Assembly (NCBI GenBank): GCA_964593725.1
Contig: CAZQJS010000019.1
Location: forward strand, 1-44,762
Origin: JAIOSM01 sp964593725
GTDB taxonomy: Bacteria > Desulfobacterota > Desulfobacteria > Desulfobacterales > Desulfobacteraceae
Direction of reading: 5' to 3'
DNA: 44,762 nt
The notes below the pieces were generated by a model. It was not told where the DNA came from, searched no databases, and saw nothing but the letters and a program-made list of their open reading frames with translations. Made by a program: the position numbers and the translations under genes. Within the stretch, counting starts at the first letter, position 1; each line of letters opens with the position of its first letter. Below are positions 36,389-44,070 of the stretch, in pieces.

Positions 36389-37207
36389 TTACAGCGCTCT
36401 GTTTGCAGCTTTTTTGAATTCCTGGTAATCCACATCAATGCGGGTCCAGAGTATCAGGTTACGCCGGGCAGAATGGGAAAGGGGGGTAAGTCCGTCTATG
36501 AATTCAATTTTATTGGATTGTGCAAGGGTTTTCCAAAAGTTGTTTTTGCGGCCGTAATTCAGATCGATTATTAGTTCACAATTTCTGATATCAAGGGAGC
36601 TGATCAACTGGGCAAACTCGGCTGATTCCTCCGGGCTTGATATTGAGGTTGTGTTTATTATTATGTCTGCAAATACAGGTTTTGAGGCAATATTGCTTAT
36701 ATATACTGATCTGCCGCCAAATTTATCAACAATCATATTAAGTCTGTCAACAGAATGCCCGGCGATTGTGACGGAATCTGCCCTTAACCAGTTCAGGATA
36801 AAAACGACTGCCTTGGCAACTCCGCCTGTTCCAAACACAAGGGCTGTTTTGTCAGTGATGTTAAAGTGAGCCTCTTCAAGTGTGTCCATGAACCCGATGG
36901 CGTTTGTATTATATCCCTTGAGAATGCCGTCTGATCTGGTAATGGTATTTACAGCCTGGATTATGTTGGCTCCCTCGGAAAGGACATCAATGTAGGGGAG
37001 AACAGCCTCCTTATAGGGCATTGTAATACTTGCACCGTCAATATTAAGAACTTTCAGGCTCTTGATTGCCTCGCCTATATCCCGGGGCATGACTTTAAAG
37101 GGAACATATCTGGCCTGGATGCCAATTTTGTTAAAAATTGATGAATAAATATCCGGTGCTTTTGACCTGAACACCCTTTCGTCACTAAACAAACAAAAAA
37201 GCTTCAT
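36389..37207 (-). CDS. Shikimate-dehydrogenase-like protein lacking the catalytic Asp
   Basis: The 272-residue protein aligns along its length with AroE: substrate lobe with ITMPYKEAVLPYID (Lys-66, equivalent to the catalytic Lys), QAVNTI, and NADP-binding loop VFGTGGVAKAV (about 124-134). Two family landmarks are altered: the Ser-rich shikimate-binding motif near residues 12-17 reads FRSKAP rather than HSLSP, and GxNTDxxG reads GYNTNAIGF, so Asn-102 replaces the catalytic Asp. It may be an AroE paralogue with another substrate or with impaired activity. It lies inside a signalling gene group, not with other aromatic genes. No clear ribosome site is seen. Confidence 0.75.
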   Translation of the reverse strand: MKLFCLFSDERVFRSKAPDIYSSIFNKIGIQARYVPFKVMPRDIGEAIKSLKVLNIDGASITMPYKEAVLPYIDVLSEGANIIQAVNTITRSDGILKGYNTNAIGFMDTLEEAHFNITDKTALVFGTGGVAKAVVFILNWLRADSVTIAGHSVDRLNMIVDKFGGRSVYISNIASKPVFADIIINTTSISSPEESAEFAQLISSLDIRNCELIIDLNYGRKNNFWKTLAQSNKIEFIDGLTPLSHSARRNLILWTRIDVDYQEFKKAANRAL

Positions 37208-37272
37208 GTTTTTGAACCTGAAGTTTAAGTACTACATATTTTTGAAGTCAGGAGATTAAAAATCGGTAAATT

Positions 37273-37656
37273 TTATATCAATCCTTTTATACTTTCGGTT
37301 ATCTGTTCTGCTGATGCAGGTTTAGGCAGATAGTCATCTGCCTCCATGCTCATACCGTCCGCATGGGAGTAACGGGTTGAACCTACGTGGTCTGCCACTG
37401 CTGTAAGCATGATTATGGGAATATTTTCATATTTCTTATCTTTTTTAAGTTCAGCACACACTTCATATCCGTCTTTTTCAGGCATCATAACATCCAGAAC
37501 AATAGCATCAGGGGGATTGGCTTTGACTTTTTCCATGCCCTCAACACCATCATAGGCCACATCAACGTCAAAGCCTTCACTTTTCAGGTTAGCCTGTACA
37601 ATTGATGCAAAATCAGGTTCATCGTCAATAACCAGAATTCTCTTTTTTTCATTCAT
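37273..37656 (-). CDS. Stand-alone response regulator (CheY-like)
   Basis: The 127-residue protein is a single receiver domain: acidic pocket DDEP at 11-14, phospho-acceptor Asp-55 in VLDVMMPEKDG, Thr in LTAVAD and Lys in LPKPAS. The loop between the Thr and Lys is about ten residues longer than in CheY (VGSTRYSHADGMSMEADDY). No output domain is present, so it probably relays phosphate, for instance between the kinase at 37791 and the hybrid kinase at 34861. An AAGGAG site precedes the start. Confidence 0.93.
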   Translation of the reverse strand: MNEKKRILVIDDEPDFASIVQANLKSEGFDVDVAYDGVEGMEKVKANPPDAIVLDVMMPEKDGYEVCAELKKDKKYENIPIIMLTAVADHVGSTRYSHADGMSMEADDYLPKPASAEQITESIKGLI

Positions 37657-37790
37657 AATCTATCTTTTCTCCTTAGATGAAAATATTTTAATCTGCTTTT
37701 TACTCTAATCTATCAAAGATTACCGTGTCAACCTAAAAGTGCTAAATACGGCAATTCCAGATCAAATCAGAATCAGTGATCAATTAGTTA

Positions 37791-39263
37791 TCAAGTCTGT
37801 TTTGTAGGTACCTCGACAAAAAATGTTGCCCCTGCATCTTTGTTGTTTTCAGCAAAAAGTTTTCCATTGTGATTCTGGATAATGCCGTAGGCCATGCTCA
37901 ATCCCAAACCTGTGCCTTTGCCTTCCTCCTTGGTGGTAAAAAACGGGTCAAATATATTTTTAAGAACACCTTCTTCAAAACCCGGGCCTGTGTCTGAAAT
38001 TGTGATGAGAATAACATTGTTTTTCGGCATATAAGATGTCTTGATCGTGAGAATCCCATCTCCTTCCATTGCATCGGCTGCATTAAGGATAATATTCATG
38101 AAGACATGGTTTAACTGCTGGACATCTGCATATGCCCGGGGGATATCCCGGGGAAGATCGGTTATTATTTCAATGTTCTGAAAAATGGATTGGTTTTTGA
38201 GCAAAAAGAGAGTACGTTTGATAAGATCGTTGATGTCACAAAGTTTAATCTCCTGTTTAGTCTGTCTGGCAAATTCAAGGAGCTCCTTAACAATTAACCT
38301 GCATCGTTCAGCCTCTTTTTTTATTCTTTTTATATCGGTCCTTGCTGCCTCTGATAAATCATGCTCTTCAAGCATGAGCTGGGAAAAGAGCATAATACCG
38401 CCAAGGGGATTATTGAGCTGGTGTGCAACGCCTGCTGAAAGCTGTCCCAGGGATGACATCTTTTCTGCCTGGAGCAGCTGGGTCTGTGTCTTTTTAAGCT
38501 CGTCTTCCATGCGTATTGTTTCAGTCAGGTCATGGAAGAAGCCTATTGTTGCCATCTCCTTGTCCCCTTCATAAACAATGGATGCAGTCAGGCTTATGGG
38601 TATCAGTGTGCCGTCTTTTCTAAGACATGTCTGCTTGTATGGTTTGAGTACTCCTTTTCCACCATATTTCTCACTCCTGAGTTTTTTTATGATCTCCTTT
38701 GAATCCCCTGGCGGATAAATATTGCGGATATCAAGGCTTTCCATGGCCTGCTTCTGTGAATATCCTGTTATTTTAACAGCTGCCTTGTTAAATATTATAA
38801 CCTTGCCGGTCATGTCAGAAGCGATTATTCCATCTACTGCACTGGAGATAAGATTGCGAAGGAATGCGTTGGATGCAATGCGGTCTTCTTCATGGGTGTC
38901 AAGGGAAGGCAGGTTAAAATCAAGGACAACAATAACTTCCTTATCTGACCCTGGTGCTGCCATGGGATAAGCATAGAGGCAGGTTGCCTTGTGATTGTCA
39001 TTGTTAATATGGCGCAGAACCGAACTTCCCGATGTAATCACAGCTGCTGCAGGGCATGTGTCACAAGGTCCTTCTGTATTAAAAAAGGTCTGGAAACATT
39101 TTTTCCCCTGGATATGTTTAAATGATTTCTCCCTGGTTTTTGCAGTGCCCCAGTTGGTGGCGGCAATTATTTCATAATCCTTTGAAATGACAAAAACATG
39201 CCTTTTCATGGACTCAATCATCTTTAAAAGATATCTGTCACAGGCTTTGGTCTGATCAGTCAT
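37791..39263 (-). CDS. PAS-domain sensor histidine kinase with Cys-containing sensor
   Basis: The 490-residue soluble kinase has an N-terminal PAS-like domain (about 8-120) with a Cys motif GKKCFQTFFNTEGPCDTCPAA, a second PAS domain (about 135-255) with attached PAC (LRKDGTLIPISLTASIVYEG), HisKA with VAHQLNNPLGGIM (phospho-acceptor His near 278) and an ATPase domain (NAADAM, DTGPGFEEGV, GTGLGLSMAYGI). The Cys motif recurs in PAS domains of sulfate reducers and may sense redox state or bind a cofactor; that is inference. It follows the hydrogenase protease gene by only 45 bases, suggesting that hydrogenase status and this signalling chain are linked. Confidence 0.9.
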   Translation of the reverse strand: MTDQTKACDRYLLKMIESMKRHVFVISKDYEIIAATNWGTAKTREKSFKHIQGKKCFQTFFNTEGPCDTCPAAAVITSGSSVLRHINNDNHKATCLYAYPMAAPGSDKEVIVVLDFNLPSLDTHEEDRIASNAFLRNLISSAVDGIIASDMTGKVIIFNKAAVKITGYSQKQAMESLDIRNIYPPGDSKEIIKKLRSEKYGGKGVLKPYKQTCLRKDGTLIPISLTASIVYEGDKEMATIGFFHDLTETIRMEDELKKTQTQLLQAEKMSSLGQLSAGVAHQLNNPLGGIMLFSQLMLEEHDLSEAARTDIKRIKKEAERCRLIVKELLEFARQTKQEIKLCDINDLIKRTLFLLKNQSIFQNIEIITDLPRDIPRAYADVQQLNHVFMNIILNAADAMEGDGILTIKTSYMPKNNVILITISDTGPGFEEGVLKNIFDPFFTTKEEGKGTGLGLSMAYGIIQNHNGKLFAENNKDAGATFFVEVPTKQT

Positions 39264-39308
39264 AATTGATCCTCAGGTTGGAATATTCAAAGCAGGATGG
39301 TAAATAAT

Positions 39309-39791
39309 TCAGCTTTTATTGAGAAGGCTTTTTATTTCATTCCTTGCTGCCTGCATATATGCAGGAAACGCTTTTTCCAGGGTGGGTGTAAGTTTTGTAT
39401 CCCAGTCAATCTTTTCAGGCTCAATGCCCAGGACTACAAGGTCAGGTCTATGCCCTGCAAGCTTTGCCATGTCAAGAGAGTCAAGCAGGTCTATGTCATG
39501 CAGTGATAATGGCTGCTTTTCGTTTCTCCTGAGTTCATCTTCCAGAAGTCTGTATATTGTGCCGGGTTTTTTACCTGCCCTGACAATATCGAGCACAAGC
39601 AGGGTTTCATAGTTTTCAAACAGATAAAATATATCCTGGGTAAAGGTTCCGCCATCTATGAAATCCACAAGATTTTCATCAAAATCATCTTTTTCTTTCC
39701 AGAATTGATATATTGCATGGACACCAATGCCTTCATCCATCATCAAAGTATTTCCAACACCCAGGACAAGAAGTTTTTTTAATTTTTTCAT
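39309..39791 (-). CDS. hysD: Hydrogenase maturation protease for the [NiFeSe] hydrogenase
   Basis: The 160-residue HyaD/HybD-type endopeptidase has GVGNTLMMDEGIGVHAI at residues 11-27 (Ni-sensing Glu), VDFIDGGT, DIVRAGKKPG (second ligand Asp) and LHDIDLLDSL (His ligand). It removes the C-terminal peptide of the large subunit after nickel insertion. Its substrate is most likely the adjacent HysA, whose predicted tail is 16 residues after the ULGCAVH motif. A strong terminator lies between the two genes, so it may be expressed at a lower level by read-through or from its own promoter. Confidence 0.93.
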   Translation of the reverse strand: MKKLKKLLVLGVGNTLMMDEGIGVHAIYQFWKEKDDFDENLVDFIDGGTFTQDIFYLFENYETLLVLDIVRAGKKPGTIYRLLEDELRRNEKQPLSLHDIDLLDSLDMAKLAGHRPDLVVLGIEPEKIDWDTKLTPTLEKAFPAYMQAARNEIKSLLNKS

Positions 39792-39824
39792 TTGTTTAAT
39801 TATTTACAGCAAAATTATAAAATA

Positions 39825-39851
39825 AAAAGGGGTGAAAGAATCACCCCTTTT
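39825..39851 (-). terminator. Intrinsic terminator between hysA and hysD
   Basis: A perfect 11-bp stem AAAAGGGGTGA (39825-39835) / TCACCCCTTTT (39841-39851), five-base loop, is followed on the minus strand by TTTTTATTTT. It lies 27 bases after the hysA stop and 33 bases before the hysD start. Efficient termination would uncouple structural genes from the maturation gene. Confidence 0.85.
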
Positions 39852-39878
39852 AGGACAAAATGTTAAAGTTTTAAGTTA

Positions 39879-41396
39879 TCAGAGAGGTACGTCAACAACT
39901 GTAACTTCACCAGTATCTGCGTCCAGCACGTGGACGGCACAACCCAGTCAGGGGTCAAAGGAGCGTATTAAACGCCCCACATTAACCGGATTTTTAGGAT
40001 CTGGCACAGGAACACCAATGAGAGCTTCTTCAATGGGTCCTCTTTGTCCCATATCATCCCTTGGGTTGGCATTCCAGATTGTTGCAGATGTAACCTGATA
40101 ATTGCTTATTACATGGTTTTTGATATTTACGTAGTGGAGAAGTGCTCCCCTTGGTGCTTCAGAGCATCCCAGTCCTTCTGCAGATTCCGGAACCGGTGCA
40201 GGGACAAAGGTCTCTTTTCCTGGTTTTGCTTCCTGCAGCCATTGTTCAACAGCGTTTGCAACAACCAGAGTTTCTTCAGCCCTTGCAACGTGTCTGCCAA
40301 GGATTGAGAATGCAGCATTACCGATATCACGGATTTTTTTGACTCCAAGGGCCTGCTGGCCTGTTTTTGAAAGATCTGGATTTGTTATCCATACCCTTGC
40401 AAGGGGGCCTGCTTCATGGGGTCTGTCATTGTATCTAGGAGCTTTAATAAAACTGTATCCTGATTTTTTCTCAGGGTCAGGCATTGTTTTTCCAACCTTT
40501 GGATTAAGGCCGGTTGTTGAATCATCAAAGAATGAGTATTTTACATACTCTTTAATTTTATCAGGGTCAAATTTTGTAAACTTGCCATCTGTGTAAGCAC
40601 CAGCTTTTAACAGAGTATTGCCATTGTTCTTAAGATCCATTGGGAATACACCGAATGCTATACAGTTTTTGTGGCCGCCGCCGCATTTGAGAAGATCACC
40701 ATATGGTCCGGCAAGGAGATACACCAGAGGAATATATTTTTCTTCAACAAATTTTTTAACTTTTTTAAAACGTTTTGCATACTCATTGAGAATCTTGGAT
40801 GTTGGAATCTCAGTTGCACCACCAACAACAATACCCTGAACATGGGGCATTTTACCGCCAAGCAGAGCCACCATTTCATGGCATATTTTTCTCATTTCAA
40901 GGGCTTCAAGATATTGATTTACACCAACTGCATTGGTTGCTTTATCAAGACGGATATCATTTTTTTCATACCTTGGGATAAAAGGTGCAACATCCGGGCC
41001 ATTAACATAGTCAAGGGCTGCAAGGTGATAGAAATGGAGAATATGGGATTGAAGATAATTTGCACCCAGAATGAGGTTCCTTGCAATTCTACCATTATTA
41101 GTAAGTTTTACACCAAATGCATCATCAAGGGCCAGAACCGATGCTGTTGCATGGGCTGTGGGGCAGACACCGCAAATTCTCTGGGTAATCTGGGAAGCAT
41201 CCCTGGGATCACGTCCCACAAGTATCTGTTCAAAACCACGGTACATGCCGCCAAATACTTTGGCATCGACGACAACACCACCTTTTACTTCAACTTCTGC
41301 TTTAAGGTGACCTTCAATCCTGGTTACAGGATCAATTGAAACCTTTATTTTCTTACCGGAGCCAGCTGGTTCCGATTGTGGTTTACAACCTGCCAT
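39879..41396 (-). CDS. hysA: [NiFeSe] hydrogenase large subunit HysA (selenoprotein)
   Basis: The 505-residue protein reads through an in-frame TGA at 39948-39950 (complement), giving Sec-483. The C-terminal nickel site is SFDP-U-LGCAVH followed by a 16-residue tail (VLDADTG to VDVPL) to be removed by the maturation protease; stopping at the TGA would lose two active-site ligands. The N-terminal nickel site is RICGVCPTAH near residue 74, and IDPVTRIEGHL, FGGMYRGFEQIL and MPHVQGIVVGGATEIPT match HysA of Desulfovibrio vulgaris from memory. It catalyses H2 oxidation/production; Sec gives high H2-evolving activity and oxygen tolerance. It is periplasmic, exported with HysB. AAGGAGG precedes the start. 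The small-subunit stop is 28 bases upstream. Confidence 0.96.
39920..39936 (-). promoter_or_regulatory. SECIS-like hairpin of hysA
   Basis: Eleven bases after the TGA (on the minus strand), CGTCCA pairs perfectly with TGGACG around a five-base loop CGTGC. The distance and stem length suit a bacterial SECIS recognised by SelB; a GU is in the loop. Confidence 0.55.
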
Positions 41397-41424
41397 ATTA
41401 AAACCTCCTTGGTCTTATTTTTAA

Positions 41425-42381
41425 TTATTTAGCTTCATAGAAGGGGGATGATGCATCGGGAAATCCCGGTTCAACACAGCCAATACATATGGAATTATCA
41501 ACGCACCAGTTCAGGTGGCTGTTCCATTTACGTTTGAAACAGTCTGCATTTGTATTGGGCCCTGCGCAGCCCAGGTCCATGCGGCAGCCTTTTACATCTG
41601 ATAATGTTTTTGCCATGATATCATTGTCAAGGTAGTCAAGTCTCGGGCAGTTTTCATGGATGTTTTTACCAAAGAAAATAACCGGACGGCCATCTGCATC
41701 AAGTTCGGGAATACCCTTGGTGAGCAAGTGAACAATTGATCCTACGACCCAGTCGGGATGAATCGGGCAGCCAGGAATATTTACAACAGGTGTTTTAATA
41801 CCGGCTTTCTTAAAAACGCCCATTACACCGGTTGCACCTGTGACATTACCCTTGGCAGCCGGGATTCCGCCATATGCAGCACAAGTACCTAGTGCAAGCA
41901 CGCTTCCGGCCATTTTGCCAAGCTCTTTTGTCATATCAACCATTGTGATCTCTTTATGATTGAGTTCACCACAGATGCAGTATTTTCCCTTTGCAGCCGT
42001 TGGTATGGCACCTTCAACCACAAGTGAGAATTTACCTTTGTATTCTTTTGCAATTCTATAAAGGTTTTCTAAAGCTGTTTCACCTTCTGAAGCCATGATG
42101 GTCGGATGATACTGTAAACTGATAACGTCCAGAAGAATTTTTGCTATAGTGGGCTCAACAGTGTTCAGCAGTGATACTGAACATCCAGTACAGCCCTGAC
42201 CCTGAATCCAGAGTACAGGATGATTTTTAAGCCCTGCTTTCATTGCCGAGACAACTGCAGGATTAAAAACCTGTGAAATACCAATTCCAGCGGCTGTTCC
42301 AGTCAAGGTTTTAAGAAAATCCCTTCTGGAAACCCCTGATTGTTCCTGTTGCTTTTTGTGCAACTTTTGTCCGTCTTTCAC
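41425..42381 (-). CDS. hysB: [NiFeSe] hydrogenase small subunit HysB with Tat signal
   Basis: The start is placed at GTG 42381, six bases after AAGGAGG; a longer frame to 42420 has no such site. The 318-residue protein begins with a twin-arginine signal (SRRDFLKTLTG). Cluster ligands: proximal QGCTGCSVSLLN, then GTCAAYGG and IPGCPIHPDW; distal HENCPRLDYLDN and CRMDLGCAGPNTNADC; medial NWCVDNSICIGC, where the Cys in NWC replaces the Pro of [NiFe] enzymes, so all three clusters are 4Fe-4S as in [NiFeSe] enzymes. It conducts electrons from the HysA site to periplasmic cytochrome c3. It is first in the hysB-hysA transcript. Confidence 0.95.
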   Translation of the reverse strand: MKDGQKLHKKQQEQSGVSRRDFLKTLTGTAAGIGISQVFNPAVVSAMKAGLKNHPVLWIQGQGCTGCSVSLLNTVEPTIAKILLDVISLQYHPTIMASEGETALENLYRIAKEYKGKFSLVVEGAIPTAAKGKYCICGELNHKEITMVDMTKELGKMAGSVLALGTCAAYGGIPAAKGNVTGATGVMGVFKKAGIKTPVVNIPGCPIHPDWVVGSIVHLLTKGIPELDADGRPVIFFGKNIHENCPRLDYLDNDIMAKTLSDVKGCRMDLGCAGPNTNADCFKRKWNSHLNWCVDNSICIGCVEPGFPDASSPFYEAK

Positions 42382-42469
42382 TTGCACCTCCTTGATGCTG
42401 TTAAAATCTAATATTACCACCTTTCACAGACTGTTGATAATAAACACCTGTGATTATTTATTTTTAACG

Positions 42470-42498
42470 AGTATATAAAGCCAAGTTTAACCTGTCAA
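42470..42498 (-). promoter_or_regulatory. hysB: sigma70-type promoter for hysBA
   Basis: On the minus strand TTGACA (42498-42493), 17 bases, and TATACT (42475-42470) form a near-perfect promoter, with a leader of about 80 bases to the GTG. The rest of 42382-42674 is AT-rich; I found no clear promoter for the divergent MFS gene. Confidence 0.8.
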
Positions 42499-42674
42499 CA
42501 ATTAGTATAGATTTTTTCTGTTTCCAGGATGATTTTATATCGGGATTAATAATAACCATATGATACTTTACAGTGGAACTTTTTTGAAAAGTTTTCTTAT
42601 ATTAAAAAATAAAAGGATTTGTTATGGTGGGTAAATATTAGTTTGATACATTTTTATGAAAGGAAAGATCCAGG

Positions 42675-43904
42675 GTGGTAAAGTCAGGGATAAAAAGAAA
42701 AAATTTTTTATTGTGCTGTGTTTCAATATTCTTTGTTGGATCGTTTGTGTTCGGGATTCCCGGAGTAATGGCTTCATACTGGCAGGAGACCTTCAACGTC
42801 GGTAAAGAGGATGTGGGAAGATTAATGTTTTTTCTTCTCATGGGAACCGGTTCCTCAATGTATCTTACAGGTAAACTCCAGGAAAAGATAAAATACAATT
42901 ATCTGATTTTTTCAGGTAATTTAATTTGTGCAGCTGCCATGTTTTTCATCAGTTTTGCCCATACCATGACAGGCATTTATGTATGGGCAGTCATAACAGG
43001 TTTTTTCTGCGGCTTTGTTTACATACCGGTATTAACAGTGGTCCAGCGCCTCTACCCTGATAACAAAGGTGCTGCAACAGGAATGGTCAATCTGCTTTTC
43101 GGAGGATCAGCAGCAGCAGCTTCTCCTGTTTTTACCATGCTGCTCTTGTCCCACGGTGCCTTTGCCATGACCTGCATCGCAGCCCTGCTATGCCTTATAA
43201 TTTCAACATCAGCGTCATTTTTCGTGCGTGTACCAGAGCAAAAATCAGGAGAGCAGGAACAATCTGCAGGCATGAATAATAGTGCAAAAAGTTTAAGTTT
43301 CAATGAAACAATAAGATTAAAATCTTTCTGGCTGCTCTGGGGAGTATGGGCACTTGCCGGAGCAGCTGGAATCTCCATGATCACCTTGTCTGCCTCCTTT
43401 GGAGCTTTCTTGGGGTATAATCTTGATCAATACGTTTTAATTCTGATCTGCTTCAGTATCACCAACGGAGCAGGACGGCTGATCTGCGGGAAGCTTGCCG
43501 ATTATTTCCCCCACCAGCAGATTCTCATGGTATGTTTTCTATTGTCAGGGTCTGCCTATCTCCTGCTTACGGTTACAACCACCCTGGGGGCTGCATCTTT
43601 ACTTGCAGCCTGTGTAGGACTTGCATTCGGTGCCATGTTTGCAGTGTCAGCTCCTCTGGTATCCCACTGTTTCGGGCTTGTCAATTTTGGCAAAATTTTT
43701 GGTCTTGTATTCACAGCCTATGGGTTTGTGGCAGGGTTTCTAGGCCCATGGCTCAGTGGGTTCATACTTGACCTGGGTCATGGTAATTTTAAAATTGTGT
43801 TTATCTATCTTGCCTGTTTTTATTTTATATCATCTGTTTTTATTATTAAAATCAAACCAGTTGATTTTAATAAACTAACTGATTTACATCCTGGTTTGAT
43901 TTAA
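42675..43904 (+). CDS. MFS transporter, oxalate/formate-antiporter (OFA) type
   Basis: This 409-residue protein starts at GTG 42675, a few bases after AAAGGAAAG. Twelve hydrophobic segments are visible in two halves separated by a charged loop (about residues 190-215, EQKSGEQEQSAG). ASYWQETFNVG at the first outer loop and a fold-level match to OFA-family monocarboxylate or formate carriers (LWGVWALAGAAGISMIT, NGAGRLICGKLADYF in the second half) support the family. The substrate is unknown. It is divergent from the hydrogenase promoter, so shared control is possible but not shown. Confidence 0.8.
   Translation: MVKSGIKRKNFLLCCVSIFFVGSFVFGIPGVMASYWQETFNVGKEDVGRLMFFLLMGTGSSMYLTGKLQEKIKYNYLIFSGNLICAAAMFFISFAHTMTGIYVWAVITGFFCGFVYIPVLTVVQRLYPDNKGAATGMVNLLFGGSAAAASPVFTMLLLSHGAFAMTCIAALLCLIISTSASFFVRVPEQKSGEQEQSAGMNNSAKSLSFNETIRLKSFWLLWGVWALAGAAGISMITLSASFGAFLGYNLDQYVLILICFSITNGAGRLICGKLADYFPHQQILMVCFLLSGSAYLLLTVTTTLGAASLLAACVGLAFGAMFAVSAPLVSHCFGLVNFGKIFGLVFTAYGFVAGFLGPWLSGFILDLGHGNFKIVFIYLACFYFISSVFIIKIKPVDFNKLTDLHPGLI
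43849..43902 (+). terminator. Hairpin overlapping the 3' end of the MFS gene
   Basis: AAATCAAACCAG (43849-43860) pairs perfectly with CTGGTTTGATTT (43891-43902) over a 30-base loop, overlapping the last codons and stop. AAATTTT follows. Long loop lowers confidence. Confidence 0.4.
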
Positions 43905-44070
43905 ATTTTGCTTGCCTAAGTTAATAAAAAGCGATACAGAATATATTTGCATTATAAGAGGCACCAAGGTTTTTATCTCTTAAAACCATTGTGATAAAAT
44001 TACCTGGTCTACTGCTATTGACAGTATTCCAAAGAGTTTACAGGAACAATATGGGCAAGGAGGATAAAAA

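Noticed and set aside
40671..41339. 222-codon plus-strand open frame
   Set aside because: It is antisense to hysA, has no homology I recognise and has an atypical composition.
39948..41396. Hydrogenase large subunit ending at SFDP
   Set aside because: Ending there would delete the Sec/Cys nickel ligands and the cleavable tail; the frame continues to a proper stop at 39879.
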